Assembly (NCBI GenBank): GCA_023678885.1
Contig: CM043012.1
Location: forward strand, 17,892,036 to 17,956,035
Source of the DNA: Pogostemon cablin
Taxonomy: Eukaryota; Streptophyta; Magnoliopsida; Lamiales; Lamiaceae
Direction of reading: 5' to 3'
DNA length: 64,000 bases
Positions 48,401-59,104 of this stretch are shown here, piece after piece. The notes under the pieces are model-generated. The model saw nothing but the letters and a program-made list of their open reading frames with translations. It was not told where the DNA came from and did no database searches. Each line of letters starts with the position of its first letter. Positions within the stretch are counted from its first letter, which is position 1. Made by a program: the position numbers and the translations under genes.

Positions 48401-50942
48401 ACTCAAAGAGTTCTCACAACTACTTTGGTTGGAACTTTATTGAGACCATAAGCTACAATCTTAGTATTTCTCCAATTAGTAACCATATAATATGGAGTAC
48501 TATTTTTGTCTTTTAACTACACCACAATACTATTCATACTAAGTAATCTTAATGTGGTGTATTATAAAACAATTCCACAAGCCTTTAAGAGAAAACGAAA
48601 GGTTATACTTTAACAGCTTTCCAAACGGGTATTTCTTTGTTGCCCTTATACTTTATTGAGACAGAGTTTGTTAGAACTTATTAGTTCATCCTTATTGTTG
48701 AAGTTCTCATCATGTATAATTTTGTTGTTGACATAAGTTAAACTTAATTAACAGACTTCTTAATTGTACAGAGAATTAATCCAAAATGATTATCATGCTT
48801 GCACTAAACTTTATAATCTTTCAAATTTTAAATAGTTTAGAATCATCTCAAGGAATCGAGCACAACATTAGTATCAAGTCCAATGACAACAACACTAACT
48901 TGTAAGTGGCACTTCTTTGTAGTAGTCAAATACTGACAATAAAACTGTCAAGCAATAGCCTTCCTGTGGGCCGACTTATTACTCACATGTTAAACAAATA
49001 ATCGTCACATATTTACCACCACAGGTGCTTGTGTATTTCTGCCAAATATTAATCTACCTGTGGGCCGATCAATACCCGCATGAAAATACACTCGCACAAC
49101 ATTATTAATTAGAGACCCATCACAAGACACCTTGTGCAACATTAACCTCGTCTGTGGACAAAAATTAACTGCAGGGGTAATCTTGGTGTAACAATCAAGT
49201 ATTGACAATAAGTTCTGTCAAACAAGAGTCTATCTGTGGACCGACTCATGTTCACATGAATAATCCAAATAATTATCACATACTTATTATCACATGTGTG
49301 TTGTTATTCTGTCAAACTGTGCCTACCTGTGGGCCGAACACAGAACACATAAATAATACCACACTCATCTATGTAATTTCAATAAAGCTTTTCTCCACAC
49401 ACGATATTGCTGTGGCAACATGGTGCTTCGATTGACTAGATTGAATGTTTACTAGACTAATTAAATAAATATTAAAATATTTAATTTAATTAAACGACAT
49501 TTAACTGTCTCCCCAATTTAATTTAATTTTATTCCTCTAACCAAATAGGAATATTAGATGATTCGTACCAACTTAAAAAATAATGAAAGATTTCTTTACT
49601 TAATTAGGGATTCCAAAATCCCAATTTAATATAAAACTCGATCCTTTCCAAAATAATGGGACTCGTAATTGATTCCAGAATCAATAATAAATATTGCACA
49701 ATTAATTTCTTATGTCATAAATAGAATATAACCAAATATTATTGAATCACATAATTGTCCCATAAATCAATTATTAAACTGAATGAACCGGCTTTCTTTA
49801 TTTAATATGACCAATATGGAATTGACGCAATTCTCCAAATGAGCAAATAAGATATCACAATTTAATTAATATTAAATCTATATATGCATAGAGGAGAAAA
49901 TAATGAGCAGCATATATAACCTTAAAATGATATCATGATCATGACACGACTAAACATCCTTGTGTACTCAATTATCAATTCTGGAATACGATAATTAATC
50001 TATGAATCATTAAACAATACCAATCCTTTAATAAAAAAAACGTGATTTACCATAAAGATTCAAACACACATTCGAATCTAACCACAATATTATTGTGATC
50101 TCAGAAAATCATATATAGGGTGGCTCTGATACCACTTGTGGGAAATTAATCCATAAAACCTTAACCCTATTATGATTAACGAGATTTAAACCATAAAGCG
50201 GAAGCGTACCTGATCCAATAAGTCTCTAGGCGGAACACGAACTCAGGATCAGTGGTTATATGGTCTTCCTCAACTAAGCCTCCTTATTCCTTTATGGGGA
50301 CCGTAGTAATCCCTCCCGATGGGGAGAAGGGAAGACCATGTGCGGCTTAGTATATTGGGGACCATAACCTGGGAGCCTTTATATACTACTTGACTAGACC
50401 ACCCATAATCACCTAATCATGTAGTATTGGGTATCTACTCAATAAGCCCATATCATTTATTATTATAGCCCATGTACCTTTAACTTTAATTGGATCACTT
50501 AATTAAGTCCATAAAATAATTGAATAGCTAATATAATTGCATAATAATATATTGCCCACAATTAGATTATAATGGAAATTAATAATTTCCAACAATGATA
50601 TCAAATCAGATCGTGTGTTTGTAGATGCCGTATTAACGTGCAGATGGAGAATTTTGACCAATCTAAGTCTATCTGTTAGGATAACATAAATAACTAAACA
50701 GGTAGACTTAGATTACTAAAACACACACACAAAATTAGAACGATGCTGCAACATCTTGTAATGAGGTTTGTTATTGCGGTTGTGAGCAGGTATGGGAAGT
50801 GTGTTTATGGAAAGGCGATGCTTCCAAGCCTGAGAATAAGACGTTGGTTTCGTCGTCAAGAGTGACTCTTCTTTGTAACTTGCCAGTTCCAGAATCGGCA
50901 AAGAATGCTGCTGAAAATCTCAAAAAATATGCCAAATTATGA
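45409..50942 (+). CDS. DHNAT1: 1,4-dihydroxy-2-naphthoyl-CoA thioesterase (peroxisomal hotdog enzyme)
   Basis: Hydrolyses DHNA-CoA to DHNA and CoA in phylloquinone (vitamin K1) synthesis, in peroxisomes. Three exons, 45,409-45,537, 45,619-45,810 and 50,790-50,942, total 474 nt and 157 residues, the family's usual size. The hotdog-fold signature lies in exon 2: LHGGVSALIAESLASMG, with the helix glutamate expected to act in catalysis, followed by GIHLSINHLKSAKLGD. Exon 3 gives VWEVCLWKGDASKPENKTL and ends KKYAKL; the final AKL is a type 1 peroxisomal targeting signal. All three exons are intact and keep phase 0. Intron 2 is 4,979 bp because a 4.6-kb Copia element sits in it; without it the intron would be about 360 bp. 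Whether the symbol should be DHNAT1 or DHNAT2 cannot be decided here. Confidence 0.93.
45982..46439 (-). repeat. 3' LTR of the Copia element (left copy)
   Basis: 458 bp, starts TGTGGGAAATTAATCC, ends TTTCCAACA. Compared base by base with the right copy, I found a single difference: G at 46,320 versus T at 50,475. Confidence 0.95.
46440..46453 (-). other. Polypurine tract of the Copia element
   Basis: Read on the minus strand as CCCAAGTGGGAGAT, directly abutting the left LTR; this is the usual plus-strand priming site sequence of plant Copia elements. Confidence 0.85.
46900..47480 (-). pseudogene. Vestige of Copia reverse transcriptase/RNase H
   Basis: At 47,415-47,474 the minus strand reads YDEVSTRPNLAYVVGILSR, matching the conserved TRPDLAYAVG-type motif of Copia pol. 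Further left, stop-interrupted matches to the CSTSGY-type RNase H region (about 47,240-47,290) and the C-terminal EHI...NHVGV region (about 46,920-47,010) follow in the correct order. Multiple stops and frameshifts make it non-functional. Confidence 0.7.
48915..49345 (-). repeat. Tandem repeats in the Copia leader, period about 80-95 bp
   Basis: The word CCTGTGGGCCGA or a close variant occurs at 48,963, 49,057, 49,151 (partial), 49,234 (ACCGA) and 49,326, with a CTGTCAA-type word ahead of most copies. The open frame at 49,005-49,208 (-) is a by-product of this array. Confidence 0.75.
50122..50134 (-). other. Primer-binding site of the Copia element
   Basis: The minus strand reads TGGTATCAGAGCC, complementary to the 3' end of initiator methionine tRNA, two bases inside the right LTR. 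Confidence 0.92.
50137..50594 (-). repeat. 5' LTR of the Copia element (right copy)
   Basis: 458 bp, same length as the left copy with one difference (T at 50,475). It should carry the element's promoter, directed right to left, antisense to the host gene. Confidence 0.95.
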
Positions 50943-52554
50943 CCTTACTTCTCTCATATAAATGCATTCCTTTGCCACCATTCTCTTAGCTTCATCTGTA
51001 TAATTAGTAATTGGATCCCACTGATCAATTTGCAGCTTTTAGCTACACCTGCTGCTGGATGGATTAAATAAGAGTTGTAGATCAATTAGAATAATATTGG
51101 GATATTTAATTACATTTTTTACTTGCAACTTTTGAATCTCTTCTATTTGTCATACGTTTGGAATTTACCAGATGAAATCTGAAAATTATTAAAAACATCT
51201 GTAAAATATGATCAAAATAAAGCATTAGCTCGTAAGTCTGAAATTACCCAAGTTAAATATTTATTATAATTACGACATTACCATATAATCACTTAAACAA
51301 TATCTGGAAAAAATCATTTACATAAAATTTAAACCATTTAACAATGTTTATGAATGAAAAAACTCAGTTTCTTGAGTGATTGGATATGAAATATTGAGGG
51401 GAAAAAAAAAACTATAGAAATGACATCAATACAACCGACTAAATCTTTTCTAGCAATTATATAGATTTGAACTTTTTTTTGAAGGGCAACGCTTTTGCCA
51501 CCCGAAAGATTATTTAGGACACCAAAAATTAAAAATAAAAAACCATTTTGTAAAGACGTTAATACCCTTAACACAAATTCACATAAAATAAATACACTTT
51601 AACCCCCATTAATTAATCTTTCATTATTTCTAACCCAAATTACTTTACCCAATCCATAAAAACTCTTGAAGAACACCTAAAATAAATTAAAACTTGAAAG
51701 AGAGTGGAAATTTAAATAGTGGTTCATTCACAAACTTGAATATTTTGATATGATCATGGGAGAAAGTGGAAGAGGTGTGAGGCAATAGTGCCCTCAGTAA
51801 TTTTAGGAGCGGCAATAGTGCCGTTCTTTATTTAAATTAAAAATGGTCTGCAAGATCAGATAAAAAGGAATTGGGCCTCTTTATAAAATTCGATATATGT
51901 TAAAATTTGTCAAATTCTCAAATTATGTTCTTACTATCTGGAAGTCTGGTACAGATAATTTGGGCCTCTTGGGATTTGGGCCAATGAATATGAAATTCAT
52001 AGATTTATTTAGTTTGGGCCTTCGGTCTATTTACTTGATTTGGGCTTGATTTCGTGTATATAGTATATACTACATTGCCAGATTATCTGATGACTTGTTT
52101 ACTTAACCTTTACAATTGAAAGGGATATATTTATTTAAAACTTCAATTGTTCCAACTATTAATTAACTTGGGCTAGATTAAATTCTGAAATTTTAAAAAG
52201 CAACGATTCAGTTATTTTAGTTTTTGATTAAATTTAGATAAATATTTCAATCATGAACAAACTCATTTGAATACGACTAACAAAAGATTTGACAATAAAA
52301 AAAAAATTCCATATGATCATAATCCAAATAATATAAGATGGACCTAAATATTTCCCTAATTTATTAGATCAACAGCACCTTACTGTTGCAAGAATTAAAT
52401 TACATGAATTAAGCACTCTTTCTCGATAGAGGAGTGATTAAACATGCAATATATATGTTACAATCTTTATTAAACAATAATCTTTATATACTGAACAAAT
52501 TAAAACCCTAAAAAGAACACATTTAATTAGCTACAGCTATGCTAGCTAGATGGA
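50943..52554. other. Intergenic between thioesterase and polygalacturonase
   Basis: The two genes converge across 1.6 kb. A short repeated phrase GCAATAGTGCC occurs twice at about 51,785-51,820. A TTTATT at about 52,466 (AATAAA on the minus strand) may be a polyadenylation signal for the polygalacturonase. No other gene is seen. Confidence 0.5.
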
Positions 52555-54983
52555 TCAATTAGGGCAACGTGGCGAAAATGTTCCTGAATTGAGGAATTTG
52601 ACATTATTACACACAGCTTTATTACTCCCTTGTAAATTCACATTCTGCATCAAGATTCCTTGGCATGGAAGGCTCTTACTGCAATCGAACACGATAGCTG
52701 CATCCGATGCACTGGTGCCCCTGATATTCTGGTACACGATGTTCTTTACTTGAACAGCCGATGCCTGTAATAGCCCATAAACCACAAGTGATCATATTAT
52801 AATTAATAAACCACATGATGTATATATAATTCATTCAATATTAATCTGATAAAAGTTATAAGTGTACCTGCTCTTTGCAAGGTTTGTCTTGATCACAATA
52901 ATGTTGGTCTATGATTATTGGATTCTCCACATTTTGCATCTCTATATTCTGGAATTTTATGTTGGTTGCACTTCCAGATCCACCCTATGTTTAATAGTAA
53001 TATATAATATTTTTTTTAATTTAACATGATATTAATATTTAAAATATATATACACAGATTAATTAAACATTACCTGCCATGTCTTGATTCGGACTCCATT
53101 TTTTGTTCCAGAAAGCTTTGCCCCATTTACGACAACATCTGAAACCTCAGCTTTTGAGTTTCCAGAACCCAAGCTTCCAATACTGAATTAATTTAAGAAA
53201 ATTATATAATCATTATTCATTCCATTATTGTTAATCATAACTATCCCTAATTAATTAAATTAATAAATAAAAAAACCTGATTCCATGGCCAGGTCCACAG
53301 GTAACACCAGTGACTCGAACCTTCTGTGATCCACTCACAATAGAAATGCAGTCATCACCTTCATAATCCAACAAAAGTAATTCCAATTAATTAATTACTA
53401 TGTTTGATCACCCATTATACTAGATCTCTCCCCTCTCCCTCTCATCATTGATGTATATATCGAGTTTAAAACATATATTATCACGTATTATTTTACTTTA
53501 TAGGAAAAAAAAATTCAAAAATACTTAAGACATTCATTTTTGTCCCAAACCTTTCAGTTTTGCTCTGATTTCGTCTCAAAACATTTTTTTTACCAATTTC
53601 GTCTCATATCTTTATAAAAGGATCGATTTAATCTTATCCCATAGAATTAAAAAAACTGAACATTTTTAAGTAAAAATGACCATTATGGTAAAAATTTAAA
53701 ATTTATCGGAGAAACTAAGTTTCTTGGGATTAAATTTGTCTGAGAAGATTTTGATTTTAAACTATGTATATATCACATACCGGTGCCAATTGTTGAAGTT
53801 GAGATTAGGATGTTTTGAGTTTCAGTGACGTGAATTCCATCTGTATTGGGGCTGTTTCCGGGAGCTGTCACCACAACATTCGAAGCTTCCACATTTCTAC
53901 ACTTCTCAAACGACATATGCATTTGCTGTGAATCTTTTACCTTTAGATCTTTCACAACCAAATTTGTGCACTCCAAGAATGTCAATGCCTGCGATAAATA
54001 AAAAAACATACTTTTAATATCAAAATAAAATTTAATAAGGATGATTCAATTTGATCATGATAACATACCGTTGGAGCTACCGTGCATGGCTGTTAAAAAA
54101 GGAAAAAAATCAAATCAAATCAAATTACTACATTTGGGTAATGTTTCAAGATCCAACGACTTGGAGGAAAAAAAATGAAGTAAAGTAAACATTTTTAATG
54201 CAAGAAAATTAATAACCTTAGCTTTATTTATTTTGCACGAATTTTGCCACCATATATTCCCATTGCCATTTATGATTCCTCCACCTGAAACTACAAGGTT
54301 TTGAACACTCTCAAACACAATCCAGTGTCTGAAATCCTTGCTGTAGTCGGAACGGTCTTTCGACGCCACCACAGTCCCAGAAATCTGCACATCATGAAGA
54401 CAACTTGATGAATGATGCTTGAATCTTGACTCATTTTTAGCACATGATTTAATTTCTTAATTACCTGCATTGTTATTGCAGATTTGCAAGGCCCAGAAAA
54501 CCTAATTGTTTTCAGAAGATAAACTTTGTTCTGTGGCACAATAAGATTAACATTTGTTGAAGATGCACAAGCCTGTTTCCATGCTGTCTGAAATGCCTGC
54601 ATATATATACTCACCATTTAATAAAACATTGTAGTAATAAATATTGGTATTTAATATATGTATTATTCATTAATATGTATTACCATGGTATCATCTGTAG
54701 TTCCATCACCTTTAGCTCCAAAACTGAGCACACTGACCGTTTCCACCGCGGCCTTAAGCGATCGTCCCACCTTCCTGACATTCTTAACCGAGTTATTGTC
54801 GAAGTTGATGCCTCTAAAATGGCCAAAATACGAAGGATATGCTCGAGAATCATAGCCAGATTCTTGTCCTAAATTATAGCCATTAGGCAGATGGTCATTA
54901 TTTAGGGTAGAAAGGGAGGTTGAATTAGTTATAAAAAAGAGACCAACAACTAAGTATGGCAGAATATACTTTCCAAAACCCAT
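52555..54983 (-). CDS. Polygalacturonase (GH28), ADPG2-like
   Basis: Secreted endo-polygalacturonase that cuts de-esterified pectin in the cell wall; related plant enzymes act in organ abscission and dehiscence. Nine exons: 54,684-54,983; 54,465-54,596; 54,217-54,384; 54,069-54,089; 53,781-53,988; 53,277-53,358; 53,074-53,182; 52,868-52,984; 52,555-52,764. They sum to 1,347 nt, 448 residues, with all phases consistent. Start at 54,983 gives a signal peptide (MGFGKYILPYLVVGLFFI); the in-frame TTG further upstream is not a likely start. After a propeptide-like stretch comes SFGAKGDGTTDDT. All four GH28 catalytic motifs are intact: SPNTDGIH, GDDC, GHGISIGS and RIKTW. Exon 4 is only 21 nt and encodes PCTVAPT. 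By position it matches Arabidopsis At2g41850 (ADPG2), but I cannot separate close family members without a tree. Confidence 0.93.
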
Positions 54984-55095
54984 CTCTTTCTTGATTTTAA
55001 TTTGATGCAATAAATCAAGATCAAGTTTGTGGGATTAGTTTATTTTTGTGTAAGAGGTATGGCTGTGATGACAAAGTAATGCCTGGTTTAAGGTA

Positions 55096-55103
55096 TATTT
55101 ATA
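55096..55103 (-). promoter_or_regulatory. TATA box of the polygalacturonase gene
   Basis: TATAAATA on the minus strand lies about 115 bp upstream of the start codon, implying a leader of about 80-90 nt. It is well placed and flanked by the G-rich tract. Confidence 0.7.
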
Positions 55104-55113
55104 GAAGTGACAT

Positions 55114-55154
55114 GGGGGTTTGGGGGTAGGGTGGGGTGGGGTGGGGTGGGGTTG
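55114..55154 (+). promoter_or_regulatory. Seven-run G tract, potential G-quadruplex
   Basis: On the plus strand seven runs of G (5, 5, 3, 4, 4, 4, 4) are separated by loops of one to three bases, including four TGGGG units in tandem. It sits 10 bp upstream of the polygalacturonase TATA box; the C-rich strand is the coding-sense strand. Folding is predicted from the pattern only. Confidence 0.8.
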
Positions 55155-55295
55155 GTGTGCTGTTCTCTACGACTCATTTAGTATAGAATTTGTGGGATGG
55201 AAAAGATTTAGACGAAAGTGGCATCAAAGGCAGTTGCTGACTTTTGCAGCATGCTTGCACAAAGTTATGCCAAACTATATATCAGTTTAATTTCC

Positions 55296-55298
<3 letters not shown>

Positions 55299-55328
<30 letters not shown>
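55299..55328. repeat. (AT)n microsatellite
   Basis: Fifteen uninterrupted AT units, about 200 bp upstream of the polygalacturonase TATA box. Confidence 0.95.
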
Positions 55329-55329
<1 letters not shown>

Positions 55330-55333
<4 letters not shown>

Positions 55334-57597
55334 AATTATAATTTAGTTTAATAACATTTATAAGATTTGTTCAAACTTCAAATAGTGTCCATCACAGCTA
55401 ATTGCTTCAAAATATGTGTTGAATAGAAACTTGTTTAATTATTTAATAATTAGTTATATGTGTCATCATATAATTTGCAATTGCTTCATTATAAGGCAAA
55501 TATATATCTGGTTATTGTACTTTCCTTTGAACAAAACCCTAAAGATAATGAAACTATATTTGATCACATGACCTCTTTTTAATTCTTTGAAGCTTCATTT
55601 ATATGATTATTGAATAAAGAAATTAAATTGCAGTTTAACTAATATGAGAGAATATATATAACTAACATATATATAATATTCTGGTAATTGCATGCATGGT
55701 TAAGTACTTTTTCCTAAAACAATTATCAAAAATATGATTAACATCATGTGTACACTATATGTAACTACCAAAAGAGAGTAATTTTAGGTACAAAATTAAA
55801 TTTATAATTTGAATTCAACACTCTATCTTTTGCTGCAATCATCACATTGTAATCACTAATTAGGATAAGGCATATTAAACTTATTGATGTTTATGTCATC
55901 TTATTGAATAGACGATTCAAGATCGAAGAATTTTACGTTTACAATGCTTACATTTCTTACAAAAACGTACGTAAGGACTTCATTAAACGAGTATCCTAAC
56001 TACACGATCAAACATTCCATGCCACGAACCTCCTCGATCACAACACGTGGAGCCATCCGTATTCATGTACGCAGTCAAAATTCGGGTGTAATTCGCGCCT
56101 AATTAATATTAACATATTGTGGCCATGGCTGCCAAAAGGACACATTGTCTAAGACTTTAAGGTAATTAGTTAGTTAGGGTGTTCCCATGTGATCATCACT
56201 GTATTATTTAGTCAATAATGAGCAGAAAGATTTAACATTTAACACACGTTATAAGTTAGGCTAATCAATGGATAATTAACATATGTAACTAATTGATCTT
56301 ATGTGTACTTGATCACAAACTTTCCTAATATGGAAAGGATCAGTATGATACTTGTAAAATATAGACATAGATCATCTTTCTTGACTTCATTGGTCCACAT
56401 AATTATTTTTATCAGATTTGAAGTTTGAAAATGGGGTACTAATTGTCTAATGTAACAGAGAAAATATTCTCAATTCTTGAAATATTAAATGTTGTGTACA
56501 ATGTACGTGATGGAAAGAATAGGGTAAAAGATTAATGCATGCATGAATCAGTTTCTGTAATTAGTTAGGTACAAGAATATTTGTATGTATAGCCCATGAT
56601 CAGCTGTCTGAAATCACAAGGTTAATTAATTAATTACCACAAGTTTTTCTGCCTTAAATTTTACCAAACATTATTACTATTTTTGTAAGTGTAAAATCCA
56701 ATGAATCGTGAGAAAAACCATGGACAATATGTGTGTGTGTGTTTAGAAATGAAATTGATTATAGTTAAGCATCCTAGTTTCTATACATAGCATTGACTAA
56801 TTTCTTTAGATTAGGAACAAATTTATGAATTCTGCTATATAAGGGATCCACGAGGCCATTAATTAATTAAGACACTTGTAACACTTAATTAATTAGGACG
56901 TTCATCTTGAAATGAATTTTTTTTTATTAAATTAAAAAAATTGAAATAAAAGCATGGATCGATCGAGCAATCTACAATAAACATACTCCATATATATAAT
57001 AGATAGAGAACTGGTTTTAATAGGAATAAGTTAATTTCCTGTGGATTAAAATTATAATTCCTCGAACTCGAGTATTTTTGTATACACGGGGATATAGGAT
57101 TTAAAAAAGTTTCTCTTTAAATATATAACGTAAGATAAATTATGAATACTTTGGATTATTCAATGTCATGAATAAAGTTATTGATTTTTTATTGATGTTA
57201 CTAATGTAATAAAAATTACATGATATTTTTATAATATTGTGATATAATAAAAATATTAATGTATTATTTTTTAAAAAGATACTAGGAGAACAAACGAAAA
57301 TGAGGTACTAGTAATTTTGTGTAATGGCAGGATCTAAGGTATGGCCATTAAATCCGGTTCAAGGAACAAATGATATTGGGCATAGGCCCAATATCATAAT
57401 TGAAATTGGGCCTACTACGGCCGTATCTTCTGATCCCTAAAAATGTTAATTATTTGGCCGACTTAATTGGGCTTCTGTAGGCATCGTGTCCATTCCATCT
57501 CATACATGATACATCAACGTCAAAGTTTCAAACCGCCGTACACATGCCTTAAACTTTTTTCGTTTTATAAAATCGTTACTCTTTATGTATTTATTTA
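55330..57597. other. Upstream intergenic region of the polygalacturonase gene
   Basis: AT-rich DNA without a coding exon. It may include distal promoter elements, but I cannot support any specific one. A short (GT)n run lies at about 56,730-56,742. Confidence 0.5.
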
Positions 57598-57888
57598 CTC
57601 CCTCCGTCCCGGGTATTTTTACCCGTTTGTACAGGCACGGATATTAACACGTTTTATTTTTTTAATATATAATGTAAGAGAAAGTAGGGATAAATTAGTA
57701 ATTTAAAAAGAAAAAGTGAATAAAGTTATTGGGAATGATGAATAAAGTATAAAAAAATAATTAAAGTTGTTGGGATTGTAAAAAGTAGATAATAAAATAT
57801 TATGTATTTTTGCAAAATATGGAATGGGTAAAAATACGTGGAACACCCAAAAATGAAAAGTGGGTAAAAATACGTGGGACGGAGGGAG
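57598..57888. mobile_element. Stowaway MITE
   Basis: CTCCCTCCGTCCCGGGTATT at the left, CGTGGGACGGAGGGAG at the right, TA flanks, 291 bp. ACGTGG is repeated twice near the right end. Confidence 0.85.
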
Positions 57889-57926
57889 TATTTTATTTAT
57901 AAAAAGGTAAAACATAATACTACATA

Positions 57927-58164
57927 CTCCCTCGTCCCCTTGAAAGATATTCATTTACTTTTTACACGTGGATTAAGAAATATAATAATTTAATGTATTG
58001 TAAGATGAGAGAAATAATATTTTAATGTGCAGTTGTATTAATATTGAGTGTGGGGTCATGCGTAGTGATTGTGTGTCACATCAATTTAAAAAAGGAAATA
58101 AATACTTGTAATGGGACGGACCGAAATGGAAAAATAGATACGTATCAAGGGGACGAGGGGGAAG
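57927..58164. mobile_element. Stowaway MITE, CTCCCTCGTCCCC subfamily
   Basis: CTCCCTCGTCCCCTTGA at the left mirrors TCAAGGGGACGAGGGGGAAG at the right, TA flanks, 238 bp. It lies only 38 bp from the previous MITE. Confidence 0.85.
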
Positions 58165-58199
58165 TATTTTATATAGTTTCATAAAATCGCTAACTCTTT

Positions 58200-58440
58200 C
58201 ATCATACTTTGGTGGAGTGATTAACGAGATCTTGAATTGTTGTAAGTTTTTTCTTCATGTTTCTTTTAGTTGGGTGAGACGGTCTGAAAATTTTGTTGCC
58301 CACTCTCTAGCTCAATTTGCTTTTTCTTGCTCTTCGTCTTTCTTTCCACATTTCATTTTCAAAGCGGTTGGTCAATCTGTTGAAACTGATATCTCAATTA
58401 TTTAATTAGTACTATATTTTATTTTTCCGTCAAAAAAATT
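58200..58440 (+). mobile_element. LINE 3' tail with RNase H-like remnant
   Basis: The frame at 58,217-58,405 reads FSWVRRSENFVAHSLAQFA, matching the C-terminal WVRR...N.VAH.LA signature of the RNase H-like domain at the end of plant L1-type LINE polyproteins. It ends in a stop followed by TTTTTCCGTCAAAAAAA, a common LINE tail. Everything upstream is missing, as expected of a 5'-truncated insertion. Confidence 0.65.
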
Positions 58441-58517
58441 ATTTGTCACAAAACTCGTTTATCGAAGAAACAAAACATCTTAATCGATTATTTTTTTAAC
58501 ATTAATAATATTCTTTA

Positions 58518-58545
58518 TAATAATAATAATAATAATAATAATAAT
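58518..58545. repeat. (TAA)n microsatellite
   Basis: Nine or so uninterrupted TAA units. Confidence 0.9.
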
Positions 58546-59104
58546 GGAAATTGTATTAGTTAGTGTATATGTGTGTAAAAAGGGAAATTGGACTTTTTGG
58601 GTGTGACGCTTAAAATATATTTTTTTTAAAAAGGAGGGAGTAAAATATTTATCTATTTCTTACTATAATAATTCATAAAAAAAAAAAAAAAACTTTCTTA
58701 ATTTGGTGCACAAAAATGGGTGGAGTAATAAATTAGTAAAATTTGTATAATTAATTACCTAAAGAAAAAAAATTGGGTGTTTAATTTTCTTTTCCGTTTC
58801 TTGGATTTGGGACTGTCTATTCCCCCACCCCCATTCCATGTTACCTCCTCTATCAATTCACGGGACAGAAACGGTGGAGTCATAATGGTAGGTACACCAT
58901 CTAATCCATCTCATACCCCATGGAACGAATAGGGGTGAGCTCTGTTTCTTGGGACTTTGTAGCTTTTTCGCAAGTCGCAAGTATATGGTCTATATTTCCA
59001 TCAGTTCTTTCCGTCTACTTTCATCTGCATATCGACTTACATTTCTTCCTTCTGATTTTAGTTATCTACCCAAGTCCAAGTGAAGTGATTGATTGATCGA
59101 CTTC
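58546..59104. other. Upstream flank of the OMA1-like pseudogene
   Basis: AT-rich to about 58,790. The part after it is more balanced in composition and may be the old promoter and leader. No motif stands out. Confidence 0.4.

Larger units (their letters stand above)
45982..50594 (-). mobile_element. Ty1/Copia LTR retrotransposon, complete ends, coding region degraded
   Basis: The 4,613-bp element lies within the thioesterase intron 2 in antisense orientation. It is bounded by two 458-bp LTRs (TGTGGG...CCAACA) and by a perfect 5-bp target duplication ATGAT (45,977-45,981 and 50,595-50,599). The primer site complementary to initiator Met tRNA and a purine tract lie inside the right and left LTRs, so the element reads right to left. 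The 3.7-kb interior has no long open frame. On the minus strand, Copia pol vestiges remain in the left third, broken by many stops. The rest is unrecognisable except for a tandem-repeat leader. It must depend on proteins from another element. Confidence 0.95.

Noticed and set aside
46440..50136. Small open frames inside the Copia element as genes
   Set aside because: They are in repeats or in the wrong frame relative to the pol vestiges; the element's proteins are not encoded intact.
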